Shown piece by piece: positions 10,067-17,271 of a DNA stretch of 64,000 bases (position 1 is its first letter; every line of letters starts with the position of its first letter). Below the pieces are notes generated by a model. That model was not told the origin of the DNA. It searched no databases and saw only the letters and a list, made by a program, of their open reading frames with translations. The stretch covers positions 74,988-138,987 of the forward strand of contig CAWDWD010000012.1 in NCBI GenBank assembly GCA_963805915.1. Reading direction: 5' to 3'. Position numbers and translations under genes: made by a program. Source of the stretch: JAEULH01 sp963805915 (GTDB taxonomy: Bacteria; Pseudomonadota; Alphaproteobacteria; Rhodospirillales; Defluviicoccaceae).

Positions 10067-11311
10067 TCATCGACCACGGCTCAGGCGGTCCAGGTGACGG
10101 CGGATATGCGCGGCCTCGGCCGGCGTGTTGGCGAGAGCGATGGCCTGGTCAAAGGCTGCGCGGGCCTTGTCCCCGCGGCCAAGCTCAAGGAGAAAGGCGC
10201 CTCTCGCGCCATGAAAGTAGAAATAGTTCGCGAGTTTCGCCGCCAGCGGCTCGATCATCGCCAGCGCCGCCTCCGGGCCGCGGACCTTGGCCAGCGCCAC
10301 GGCGCGGTTGAGCGTCACCACCGGCGACGGCTGCATCTGCTCGAGCGCCGCGTAAAGGAGATCGATCCGCGCCCAGTCGGTGTCTTCGGCGCGGGTGGCC
10401 CGGCCATGAGCGGCCGCGATCGCGGCCTGGACCTGATACGGACCCGGACGGCCATGGCGCGCGGCCTTGTCGACGAGCGCCAAGCCCTCGACGATCAGTG
10501 TCCTGTTCCACAGGCCGCGATCCTGGTCGGCGAGCAGGACGGCGTTGCCGCCGGCGTCGAACCGGGCCGGCGCGCGCGCGTGCTGAAGCAGCAGCAGGGC
10601 CGTCAGCCCCATGATCTCCGGCTCGTTCGAATAGAGGCCGAGCAGCAGCCGGGCCAGCCTGATCGCCTCCTCGCACAGCGCGGCGCGGGCGCCGCTTTCG
10701 GCGACGCCGGTTGAATAGCCCTCATTGAAGACGAGGTAGATCATGGCGGCGACCGCCGCGAGGCGCTCGCCTCGTTCCGCGGCACCCGGCGCCTCGAAGG
10801 GCACATCCGCCCTGGCGATGCGCGCCTTGGCGCGGGTGATGCGTTGCTCCATGGCGGCGTCGCCGACGAGAAAGGCGCGCGCGATCCGGCTCACCGAAAG
10901 GCCGGAGACAATGCGGAGCGCCAGCGCGATCTGCTGGGTGGCGGGCAACTCAGGATGGCAGCAGATGAACAGAAGCCGAAGGATGTCGTCGCGGTAATCG
11001 GCCTCGTCGATCCGTGCGGCGATCGCGCGCTCCGCGTCGGAAAGATCCGAAACGGCGTCGTCTGGCGGCAGCGGCTGGTGTTTGTTTTGCCGGCGCGCCG
11101 CGTCGATGGCGGCGTTCTTGCCGACCATGATGAGCCAGGCGGTCGCATCGCGCGGCGGACCGTTTCTCGGCCAGACGGTGAGCGCCCGGAGGCAGGCCTC
11201 CTGATAGGCTTCCTCGGCGATATCGAGATCGCGGAAATAACGGAGCAGCGCCGCGACCGCCCGCGGGCGGGCTGAGGTCAAAACGGCGCCGATCCAGGGG
11301 GCTTCGCTCAC
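10067..11311 (-). CDS. ECF42-type RNA polymerase sigma factor with C-terminal extension
   Basis: A 414-residue sigma factor, twice the usual ECF length. The N-terminal sigma2 region (DLDIAEEAYQEACLRALTVW, then DATAWLIMVGKNAAIDAARR) and the sigma4 helix-turn-helix (ALRIVSGLSVSRIARAFL) occupy residues 1-170. The rest is the alpha-helical TPR/SnoaL-less extension (DUF6596) typical of group ECF42, with VFNEGYSTG, LLLLQHARAPARFDAGG and TLNRAVALA. The start codon is GTG. It lies 25 bp downstream of the DGPF protein gene, the conserved ECF42 neighbour, and no anti-sigma factor is present. Activity is thought to be controlled through the C-terminal extension. Confidence 0.92.
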   Translation of the reverse strand: MSEAPWIGAVLTSARPRAVAALLRYFRDLDIAEEAYQEACLRALTVWPRNGPPRDATAWLIMVGKNAAIDAARRQNKHQPLPPDDAVSDLSDAERAIAARIDEADYRDDILRLLFICCHPELPATQQIALALRIVSGLSVSRIARAFLVGDAAMEQRITRAKARIARADVPFEAPGAAERGERLAAVAAMIYLVFNEGYSTGVAESGARAALCEEAIRLARLLLGLYSNEPEIMGLTALLLLQHARAPARFDAGGNAVLLADQDRGLWNRTLIVEGLALVDKAARHGRPGPYQVQAAIAAAHGRATRAEDTDWARIDLLYAALEQMQPSPVVTLNRAVALAKVRGPEAALAMIEPLAAKLANYFYFHGARGAFLLELGRGDKARAAFDQAIALANTPAEAAHIRRHLDRLSRGR

Positions 11312-11335
11312 GTCGCCACCTCGCGGTAGCCCCGT

Positions 11336-11707
11336 TCAAGCCGCCGCGTTATTGGAGAAGAACAAACCGATGGGGCGGATCTCGTAGGCCCCGCCCGGAT
11401 TTGCCCTGCCGAGCTCGCGCGCGATCTCCAAAACCTCATCCAGCGAGCCGCAGTCGACGACGTAGAAGCCGAGGAGCTGCTCCTTGGTCTCCGCGAAGGG
11501 CCCATCGATCACGAGCGGCGGCTCGCGGTCCTTCCTCAGCGTTGTCGCCGCGGTGGTCGGCAGCAGCCGGGCCACGGGGCCAAGCTTGCCCTGCTCGGCG
11601 ATCCTCTTATGGACGACGGCGAGCCTGGCCATGACCGCGTCGTCTTCCTCCCTGCTCCAGGAGCAAACGACCTTTTCGTCATGATAGCAAAGGATGGCGT
11701 AGTGCAT
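11336..11707 (-). CDS. YCII-related DGPF-domain protein
   Basis: A 123-residue protein with a YCII-like ferredoxin fold: MHYAILCYHDEKVVCSW at the start and the signature DGPFAETKEQLLGFYVVDC. DGPF proteins are the hallmark partners and targets of ECF42 sigma factors; their biochemical role is not settled. ATG 11707 is preceded by AAGGAG, and an upstream in-frame start at 11764 would cross the promoter. It is transcribed together with the sigma gene. Confidence 0.92.
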   Translation of the reverse strand: MHYAILCYHDEKVVCSWSREEDDAVMARLAVVHKRIAEQGKLGPVARLLPTTAATTLRKDREPPLVIDGPFAETKEQLLGFYVVDCGSLDEVLEIARELGRANPGGAYEIRPIGLFFSNNAAA

Positions 11708-11736
11708 GGTTGTCTCCTTTTTCGAACCCTCCCGAG

Positions 11737-11763
11737 GACGAACGAGCAAGCTCCATCCCGACA
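11737..11763 (-). promoter_or_regulatory. Predicted autoregulated ECF42 promoter of the DGPF/sigma unit
   Basis: Minus-strand TGTCGG (11763-11758), 17-bp spacer and CGTC (11740-11737), followed by CTCGG, 30 bp upstream of the DGPF start. Sequence and spacing match the element before the GFA gene (10010-9984), which suggests that this sigma factor drives both units. Confidence 0.65.
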
Positions 11764-11930
11764 CTTGGGCGTGGAGTTGGTCTCAGTTTAGTCCTCGGGG
11801 CCGGAAACAGGAGGCGCTGGCAGTGCGCTGCCGTGACGCGGGACAAACCGAAAATAGCCGAGAGCGGCTGGACCCACTCGACATCGTGGGGCGGCCGAGG
11901 GCCTGTTTGCCTCTACCGCCCCGCGTTGGC

Positions 11931-12332
11931 TTAATTGGACAGCGTTTTCAGGTAAGCGATGACGTCGGCGCGGTCCTGGGGATCGGCGAGCTTGAACGCC
12001 ATGCCGCTGCGCGCATTGTCGGTGTGGGACTTCACGAACAAAGTCGGATCGGCGAGGTACTCGAAAATATTCTCCTCGGTCCAGTCGAAATCCGCGCCCT
12101 TGAGGCCGACGTAGCGGGGAAAGTCGCTCGATCCTGCCTTTCTGCCGACGACACCATGAAGCGAGGGGCCAACCTTGTTCTTACCGGCCTCGACGGCATG
12201 GCAGGCCGCGCACTTCTTGAACACCTTTTCGCCGTTGGCCGCGTCTCCGGCCGGCATCTGCGCCTGCGCGGCGCTGGCGGCAATGCCGAGTCCGATGGCC
12301 AGACCGAGTGTCAAGAGGCCCTTGCTGATCAT
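11931..12332 (-). CDS. Class I cytochrome c (c2/c550-like), periplasmic
   Basis: A 133-residue secreted monoheme cytochrome. A Sec signal peptide ending AAQA precedes the mature start QMPAGDAANGEKVFKKCAAC. The heme site is CAACH, and the distal Met ligand is probably in SGMAFKL. Length and pattern match soluble alphaproteobacterial c2-type electron carriers. ATG 12332 has GGGAG upstream; the longer in-frame start at 12386 would add residues before the signal peptide. It stands alone between the ECF42 cassette and the His-rich gene. Its redox partner is not evident here. Confidence 0.92.
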   Translation of the reverse strand: MISKGLLTLGLAIGLGIAASAAQAQMPAGDAANGEKVFKKCAACHAVEAGKNKVGPSLHGVVGRKAGSSDFPRYVGLKGADFDWTEENIFEYLADPTLFVKSHTDNARSGMAFKLADPQDRADVIAYLKTLSN

Positions 12333-12527
12333 TTTGCGACTCCCGCAGTTGGTTAATTGTCCCGGAGGATCAATCGGCATTATCAACGAGCCACCTCACC
12401 GGCACAATAACAACGGCAATAACAGCGGCCGTTATCCGCGCCGCATTGACGTGTGTTAAGGGGCGCACTCCGAGGGGTACGGGTCGCGGCCGGGGCGCAT
12501 TCTCCGAGAGCGTTCGTAAGCGTCCAT

Positions 12528-12845
12528 CTAGCCGATGGCATGGGTATGGGCATGGTCGTGGCTAGCGAGTTCGGCTTCGCCATGAGCGTGCTGGTGCGGC
12601 TTGAGCTCATGCTTGTCGTGCCCGTGCCCGTGCCCGTGCTCGTGCTCGCCGCGGCGCGCGCAACGACCCGATCCGGCGGAATTGGCGTCGTGGCGATGCG
12701 GATGGGCATGCTGGTGGATGTGATCGTGGCTGTGGACATGCACATGCTCATGAGCGTGCATGACGCCGTCGTGGACATGCTCGTGGGCGTGCACATGGCC
12801 GTGGCGATGAGCGTGGCGATGGCGATGAAGGTGACTGTCGTCCAT
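12528..12845 (-). CDS. Extremely histidine-rich small protein, possible metal storage
   Basis: A 105-residue protein of which 36 residues (34%) are His, mostly in alternating X-His runs from residue 5 to 52 and again in EHEHGHGHGHDKHE and the C-terminus. It has no signal peptide, and only one Cys. A proper ribosome site AAGGAG lies nine bases before the ATG, supporting a real gene rather than a repeat artefact. Such proteins (for example Hpn, or His-rich HypB extensions) bind nickel, zinc or cobalt; with a [NiFe] hydrogenase 9 kb away nickel buffering is attractive but unproven. It diverges from chaC. Confidence 0.7.
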   Translation of the reverse strand: MDDSHLHRHRHAHRHGHVHAHEHVHDGVMHAHEHVHVHSHDHIHQHAHPHRHDANSAGSGRCARRGEHEHGHGHGHDKHELKPHQHAHGEAELASHDHAHTHAIG

Positions 12846-12978
12846 GTGCCGAAACTCCTTGGGGACAACGAAACCGACAATCCATTATCGCACGGCATCG
12901 TCCGCGGCCAAAGTTTAGGTAACCCCGGCGCTCCACCGGCGGTTGACATCGCCGCTCCCGGCAGCACAGTAGGATGTT

Positions 12979-13542
12979 ATGGAGCAGACGGCGGCGGGCG
13001 ACTTCTGGGTGTTCGGCTACGGCTCGTTGATGTGGCGGCCCGGATTTCCTCATATCGAGGCGCTCCCGGCGCTGCTTCGCGGGTATCACCGCTCTTTTTG
13101 CGTCTACTCGCATCACTACCGGGGAACGCCGGAACAACCCGGCCTGGTCCTCGGTTTGGCGCCGGGCGGGCATTGCGGCGGCTTGGCGTTCCGGACCCGA
13201 CGCGCCGACGAGGCGGCGGTGCGCGACTACCTCGACGAACGAGAGCTTGTCAGCTACGCCTACCTGCCGATGACCCTGCGCGTCGAGATCGCCGGCGGCG
13301 AAGTGGACGCCTACACCTTCGTCGCCGATCCGCACCATCGCCAGTACGCTGGCGAGCTTGGCGTGGAACGCTCGGCCGCGATCATCATGGAGGCGCAAGG
13401 CGCCGCCGGCCTCAACCGGGATTACCTTATCAACACCGTACGCCGTTTGGAAAAGGAGGGCCGCAGCGACGGCTGGCTGCATCCGTTGCTTAAGCGAATC
13501 GAACTTTTGACCGGCGTCATCGAGGCCGGCGGGGGCATCTGA
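12979..13542 (+). CDS. chaC: Glutathione-specific gamma-glutamylcyclotransferase (ChaC-like)
   Basis: Cleaves glutathione to 5-oxoproline and Cys-Gly in the cytosol. The 187-residue protein opens with the substrate-loop motif VFGYGSLMWRPGF and carries LRGYHRSFCVYSHHYRGTPE and the YLDEREL segment that holds the catalytic glutamate region. Length and motifs match ChaC rather than the shorter GGCT family. AGGA four bases upstream supports ATG 12979. It is divergent from the His-rich protein gene with 133 bp between, so the two may share regulation of thiol or metal homeostasis. Confidence 0.92.
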   Translation: MEQTAAGDFWVFGYGSLMWRPGFPHIEALPALLRGYHRSFCVYSHHYRGTPEQPGLVLGLAPGGHCGGLAFRTRRADEAAVRDYLDERELVSYAYLPMTLRVEIAGGEVDAYTFVADPHHRQYAGELGVERSAAIIMEAQGAAGLNRDYLINTVRRLEKEGRSDGWLHPLLKRIELLTGVIEAGGGI

Positions 13543-13671
13543 GCGCGGTTCCAGGGCGAAGACCGAAACCGCGTATCGGAACCTTTCCCGGTCCTGATGC
13601 GTTGTATTTGCAATGGCGTCGCCAACGTGCTCGTCGGAGGCGTGTCCGGTGCTGAAGATTTGCGAACGACC

Positions 13672-14343
13672 ATGGCCAATCTGATAACGTTAGCCCGGTT
13701 CTTGTTGTTGTTCGTGCTGGTGGCCATGGCCTATTGGGCGACGCCGCCGTGGCAGCTGCTCAATGCCCCGCTGCTGATCCTGATCATCGCGCTTGACGGC
13801 CTCGACGGCTACGTCGCGCGGCGCCGCAACGAGACAACGGTGTTCGGTTCGATCTTCGACATCGCCGTCGATCGGGTGGTCGAGAATGTTCTGTGGATTG
13901 TTCTCGGCAACCTTGGCCTGATCCCGGTCTGGGTCGCGATTGTCTTCATTGCGCGCGGCGCCATCGTCGATACCATCCGTTACGCCGCGATCTCCGGCGG
14001 CAAGACCGTTTACGGGATGATGGCCTCGAGATGGGGCCGCGCGCTGGTCTCCAGCCGGGCGATGCGGGCGTTCTACGGTGCGCTCAAGGCGGTGACTTTC
14101 GCCTGGGTGTTGCTGGTTCAGCCGTGGCCGCAACTCGATCCGGCGAGCTGGGCGGCGTGGGTCAATGTCGTCGAAACGACAACGATGGCCCTGGTGCTGG
14201 CTTCGGTCTTCACCTGCCTGCTGCGCGGCATACCGGTCGTCTGGGAGGTTCTTGCCGATCGGCGGGTCTTCCTCCCCGAATCGAGGACCCCGCCGGCGCG
14301 GCCGCGCCGAGCCTATGGCGAGCAGGCAACCGCTCGCGGCTGA
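13672..14343 (+). CDS. CDP-alcohol phosphatidyltransferase family membrane protein
   Basis: An integral membrane enzyme of about 223 residues that transfers a phosphatidyl group from CDP-diacylglycerol (or a CDP-linked head group) to an alcohol. The full catalytic motif DG-x2-AR-x8-G-x3-D-x3-D is visible in DGYVARRRNE followed by G..D..D. Five to six hydrophobic segments follow. ATG 13672 puts the first membrane segment right at the N-terminus; an earlier in-frame start at 13597 seems unlikely. The acceptor alcohol cannot be told from sequence. The C-terminus is Arg/Pro-rich. Confidence 0.85.
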   Translation: MANLITLARFLLLFVLVAMAYWATPPWQLLNAPLLILIIALDGLDGYVARRRNETTVFGSIFDIAVDRVVENVLWIVLGNLGLIPVWVAIVFIARGAIVDTIRYAAISGGKTVYGMMASRWGRALVSSRAMRAFYGALKAVTFAWVLLVQPWPQLDPASWAAWVNVVETTTMALVLASVFTCLLRGIPVVWEVLADRRVFLPESRTPPARPRRAYGEQATARG

Positions 14344-14507
14344 GCGCGACTGTTACGCTGCCGTTACATCGAACGGTCGCTCCGGCGTGCACTACTCTCT
14401 TAAGCCATTGATAAACATAACATACCCGTTGGCATGGTGCTTGCGAACGATCTTCGTGACGCGCTGTCGCACGGGATTGGCCGGCAAGTCATGAGCGACG
14501 GTCATGA

Positions 14508-14546
14508 GCGACGGGCACAAGCGACGGGCACAAGCGACGGGCACAA
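14508..14546. repeat. 13-bp tandem repeat, three units
   Basis: Three perfect copies of GCGACGGGCACAA (14508-14520, 14521-14533, 14534-14546), preceded by a degenerate fourth unit. They lie in non-coding DNA upstream of the small conserved gene at 14641. Confidence 0.85.
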
Positions 14547-14640
14547 GCGGGGAACAGGGACGAGAGGGGCGGGCGCCATAAGGATTAGGGTCGAGACCAT
14601 GTGGGAGAACAGGAAATGCGGCGACGATCGAGACGGATTA

Positions 14641-14844
14641 ATGACGCCGCGCCAGGATGTCTACTGCGCGGCCCACGTCCTGATCGTCGTCTATGGCGAG
14701 GATGCATCGATCGACGCGGCGCTCCGCGCTCAGGAACTACAGGCGGCGGGCGATCATGACGGCGCCGCGCTGTGGCGCCGCATTCTCGCCGCCATTGACG
14801 ACCTTCTTGCCGAAGAGCGCCTCCAGCACGACGCCCGACAGTAA
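14641..14844 (+). CDS. Small conserved hypothetical protein (DUF6961-like)
   Basis: A 67-residue acidic protein starting MTPRQDVYCAAHVLIVVYG and continuing EDASIDAALRAQELQAAGDH to GAALWRRILAAIDDL. This layout (short N-terminal helix, a GxxA turn, then W-R-I-L) resembles small DUF6961-type proteins found in other alphaproteobacteria; function unknown. An in-frame ATG at 14599 would add 14 residues; neither start has a strong ribosome site. No partner gene is evident. Confidence 0.5.
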   Translation: MTPRQDVYCAAHVLIVVYGEDASIDAALRAQELQAAGDHDGAALWRRILAAIDDLLAEERLQHDARQ

Positions 14845-14862
14845 CGCTTTGCCGAACCTTCT

Positions 14863-14912
14863 AGGTAGCGGGGGATGTGATTTTAGCGGATGGCGCGGTA
14901 TGTGCCGGTGAT
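14863..14912 (-). mobile_element. 50-bp internal remnant of the IS1595-family transposase gene
   Basis: These 50 bases match the inside of the transposase genes at 47139-48086 and 57249-58196 with about two mismatches (it corresponds to 57382-57431). The frame covers the ITGTYRAIR..HIPRYL region, interrupted by a stop. An older copy of the same element was therefore present here and has been almost completely deleted. Confidence 0.8.
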
Positions 14913-14916
14913 TTTC

Positions 14917-15152
14917 GATTTTGGCCTGGTCGTTTTGGAACGTGATCCGCCAGTTTCTTGGTGACAAACAGACTCCAGGTGCCTTTCCGGTCCCGGCAAG
15001 CTGATGCGCCTTCCAACTTGGCACTATTCGTAGCTCCTCTTCCCGCTCCATGTCCTGGAGGAAGGAAACAATGCGTCGGACCTTCGGCAAGACGGCGGGC
15101 TGGAGACCGGCGGCGGCGGCGTCTTCGATAAATCGGCGTAGCCCCTTATGGA
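14917..15152 (-). pseudogene. Degenerate HigB/RelE-family toxin remnant
   Basis: Reading the minus strand gives HKGLRRFIEDAAAAGLQPAV, then VRRIVSFLQDMEREEEL, WKAHQLAGTG, and in a shifted frame GTWSLFVTK, then back to NWRITFQNDQAKIENH. Together these follow the HigB-type mRNA interferase pattern. Two compensating single-base changes (around 14960-14990) and loss of the N-terminus show that it is dead. No HigA antitoxin is visible. It is joined directly to the IS1595 remnant on one side and an RTX-like fragment on the other. Confidence 0.6.
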
Positions 15153-15354
15153 CCACGAGGGCGCGTTCACCCGCACCGACGGAAGCACGGGGTCGATCTT
15201 CGACGTCCGCTTCCGTCTCGACAACTTCGACACCGTCTACCTCGGCGACACATCCGTCAGCGCCGAGGCCGCGGCCCTGCCCAACGTCAAGGGCCGGGTC
15301 ACGCTCACCGACCTGCATGTGGCGATGACGCAAGACCCGGCGCTCTTGCAGGCC
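15148..15354 (+). pseudogene. Fragment resembling a large RTX/calcium-binding secreted protein
   Basis: An open frame beginning MDHEGAFTRTDGSTGSIFDV and continuing DNFDTVYLGDTSV, AAALPNVKG and LTDLHVAMTQDPALL. The spacing and wording resemble segments in giant RTX-type secreted proteins; this is recollection of a pattern, not a search. After about 15354 the frame becomes low-complexity Pro/Arg. A type I secretion adaptor remnant 0.8 kb away fits the same lost system. Confidence 0.4.
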
Positions 15355-15643
15355 GCTGAGGCGGATCAACCCCGTCCGCCGCAGTCTTCCCGGACAGCGT
15401 CTCGGTCTCTTTTCCCGTCCCGGCCGCCGTCGGCGATCCGGCCGGACCCCGCGCGCCGGCGGCACGGATGTCCGCGAATCCTCCTTGTCGCATCCCGACG
15501 AGTGCAAGTCCGTGGACTCTCCGTATTGCAGGTTGAAAATCTATTAAAACTACTTTAGGTTGTATCTGGTGTTCAGGCACCGTCCGGAGCGAGAGTGCGG
15601 TCTCGCCGCGGGTGTTCCTGAGCATGGTAGGAGGTCTGAAACA

Positions 15644-16402
15644 ATGAGTGAAGCGGCGAGCAACGACAGCGGAAGAGGGCGGCCCGGGCGGCGGTGGAGG
15701 CTGGCAACGCGTATTGTGCTCGGGCTAATCCTGCTGGCGGTCGCCGGGTTCGTTGGCCTGTCCTGGTACAGCGTCTCGGCGCTGCGTGGCCATCCGGGGT
15801 TTGGCGGCTTTTCGACCACGGATACTACCGTCATTAGTTTCCAACTCGGCGGCTGCCCCTTTGCGGTCCCGCTCACCGCAGAAAATTGGAAACATTTCCA
15901 CGTCGGCGATCACGGCCGAATTATCCGGATGCTGATCAAGGACTATACCGACGTTCCAGTTTCAGCGCAGGGGGGCATTGCAACTAGGCTCAAGATTAGG
16001 GCCGATTTCAGCGCTCCCCTGGAAGCGCGCGAGTTGTTCGATGGCCTCGAACACCTCGTCCCCGTCGGCAAGGGCAGGTTTCTGTCCCGCACGGAGCTTT
16101 TCCTCGAACGGACCCTTGCCGGTGACCTCCGAAGCCTAATTGCGTGTTCTGTCCTCGGGGCGAAGCTGGGCCTCGACGATGTGCTCGTCGTCGCTGGGCA
16201 CGATGTGCAGGATCGGCTGGCCCGGCGTAATCACGCCGCCCGGGGTGAAGACCTCGAGGCCGACGACGATGCCGGCGCGGGGTGCTGTGATGTCGGTGCG
16301 CCGGAGTTCGTCGGCGGCGGCAATGCGCCGCTCGCCAGGAGCATCGTCTGGTCGAAACGTTCGACGTCGCCGGCCGTCTCGGCTCCGACTGGGACGGCCT
16401 GA
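15644..16402 (+). pseudogene. Truncated membrane-anchored protein of unknown function
   Basis: ATG 15644 follows TAGGAGG and opens a believable protein: a basic N-terminus, one membrane helix (about residues 23-45) and a periplasmic part with VISFQLGGCPFAVPLTAENW. From about 16000 on, the frame runs antisense to other gene remnants (a HlyD-type adaptor at 16142-16336), so the second half is not native. I read it as a 5' gene fragment fused to foreign DNA. Confidence 0.45.
16142..16336 (-). pseudogene. HlyD-family type I secretion adaptor fragment
   Basis: The minus strand reads RRIAAADELRRTDITAPRAG, IVVGLEVFTPGGVITPGQPI and LHIVPSDDEHIVEAQLRPED, the lipoyl/barrel segment of HlyD/PrtE-type periplasmic adaptors. 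There is no start, no membrane anchor and no C-terminus, so this is a fragment of about 65 residues only. Confidence 0.75.
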
Positions 16403-16731
16403 TCGTCGCCGCCGCCGCCCGCGTCACCCGGCTCACCTGGCACAAGGACACCGCGTCCGGCCGCTGGCACCCCACCGACGAGATATCCTTCTTCGCCTGT
16501 CAGATCAGGCTGTCCGCCAGCGCAACCGCCGCGGCAATCCGCCAGCATTGGGGCATCGAAAACCGCAGCCATTACGTCCGTGATGTCAGCTTCTTCGAAG
16601 ACCACAGCCGCATTCGAACCAAACCCGGCCACTTCGCAAGGTTCCGCAGCTTCGCCCTCAACATCCTGCGCGCGAACGCCACTACCAACGTCAGCAGAGA
16701 ACTCTACCTCAATGCCCTCAACCCTCGATGA
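16351..16731 (+). mobile_element. 3' remnant of an ISAs1-family transposase gene
   Basis: The frame ending at the TGA at 16729-16731 reads ETFDVAGRLGSDW, ARVTRLTWHKDTASGRWHP, then WGIENRSHYVRDVSFFEDHS and FRSFALNILRAN, the C-terminal third of ISAs1-type (H-repeat-associated) DDE transposases. The N-terminal two thirds, both inverted repeats and a start are missing. The last 18 bases lead straight into the hydrogenase gene remnant. Confidence 0.75.
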
Positions 16732-16748
16732 CGATCGCCGGGCCTAAC

Positions 16749-16967
16749 GCATGACTTTGGCGGCCTTGACGGATGCGCCGGCGCGCTCGGCGTGCGTATC
16801 GCCAACGCGACCAGCCCTGTGCGCCCGCCCGTCTTCTGGCTCTCCGGCCAGGCCTGCACGGGGAACGGAGAGCCTGCTCAGGGCCAATCATCCGCCGATC
16901 CTGATCCTCGACATGATCTCGCTCGACTACCACGAGACGCTGTGCGCCGGCGCCGGCAGTCAGGCCG
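16749..16967 (+). pseudogene. Decayed partial copy of the hydrogenase small-subunit gene hybO
   Basis: These bases match the first 330 bp of the intact hybO at 21236. Aligned blocks include the CTTGACGGATRCGCCGGCGC region, TTCTGGCTCTCCGGCCAGGC and the run ending TGTGCGCCGGCGCCGGCA. Most of the Tat-signal region is deleted. The codons for the proximal-cluster CTGC motif have lost two bases (GGGGTGTACGG became GGGGAACGG), so the frame is broken. It stops abruptly at about 16967 and is followed by direct repeat A. Confidence 0.85.
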
Positions 16968-16971
16968 GAGC

Positions 16972-17115
16972 CGGTCAGCGATCTTAACATGGCCCGATCG
17001 AGGGGCCCGTGGGTCGGCGGCGGCGACAACGGCCCTCGCGCGCCGTTCATCACTTTGACGTGCATTTTCCGAAACCAAGGGGCGGGATAGGCGACCGGCG
17101 CGGCCGGATTCGGCC
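16972..17115. repeat. Direct repeat A (about 145 bp), partner at 18857-19002
   Basis: Begins CGGTCAGCGATCTTAACATG and ends GGCCGGATTCGGCCA. It differs from the copy at 18857-19002 by about eight substitutions and one T in a T-run. It has no start-to-stop gene of its own, though a short minus-strand frame (MHVKVMNGAR..PLSP) is kept in both copies. It flanks the beta-propeller gene on its 3' side and touches the hybO remnant. Confidence 0.85.
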
Positions 17116-17191
17116 ACGCAGATATGGCGACGACCCGGCTCAATGATCGCCGCAAGTCACGGCCGGAGGACGGTCCGACGTTCAAGGCGAG

Positions 17192-17229
17192 CTATTGCAT
17201 GACATAAAGGACGTTATGTTATGCAATAG
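17192..17229. repeat. Imperfect inverted repeat downstream of the beta-propeller gene
   Basis: CTATTGCATGACATAA (17192-17207) and TTATGTTATGCAATAG (17214-17229) pair at 15 of 16 positions around a six-base loop. It lies 43 bp past the stop codon of the minus-strand gene ending at 17272. No U-tract is present, so a factor-independent terminator is doubtful; a remnant of a mobile-element end is another reading. Confidence 0.55.
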
Positions 17230-17271
17230 GGCATGGCCAGACGGCGCTTGAGCTGGCGCGTTGCGTGCCCA

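Noticed and set aside
12383..12967. A Met/Ser/Thr-repeat protein on the minus strand
   Set aside because: It is the alternate frame of the alternating CAN-CAT codons of the His-rich gene and has no ribosome site.
12943..12978. TTGACA promoter for chaC at 12943-12948
   Set aside because: With normal spacing the -10 would overlap the ribosome site, and no TATAAT-like hexamer is present.
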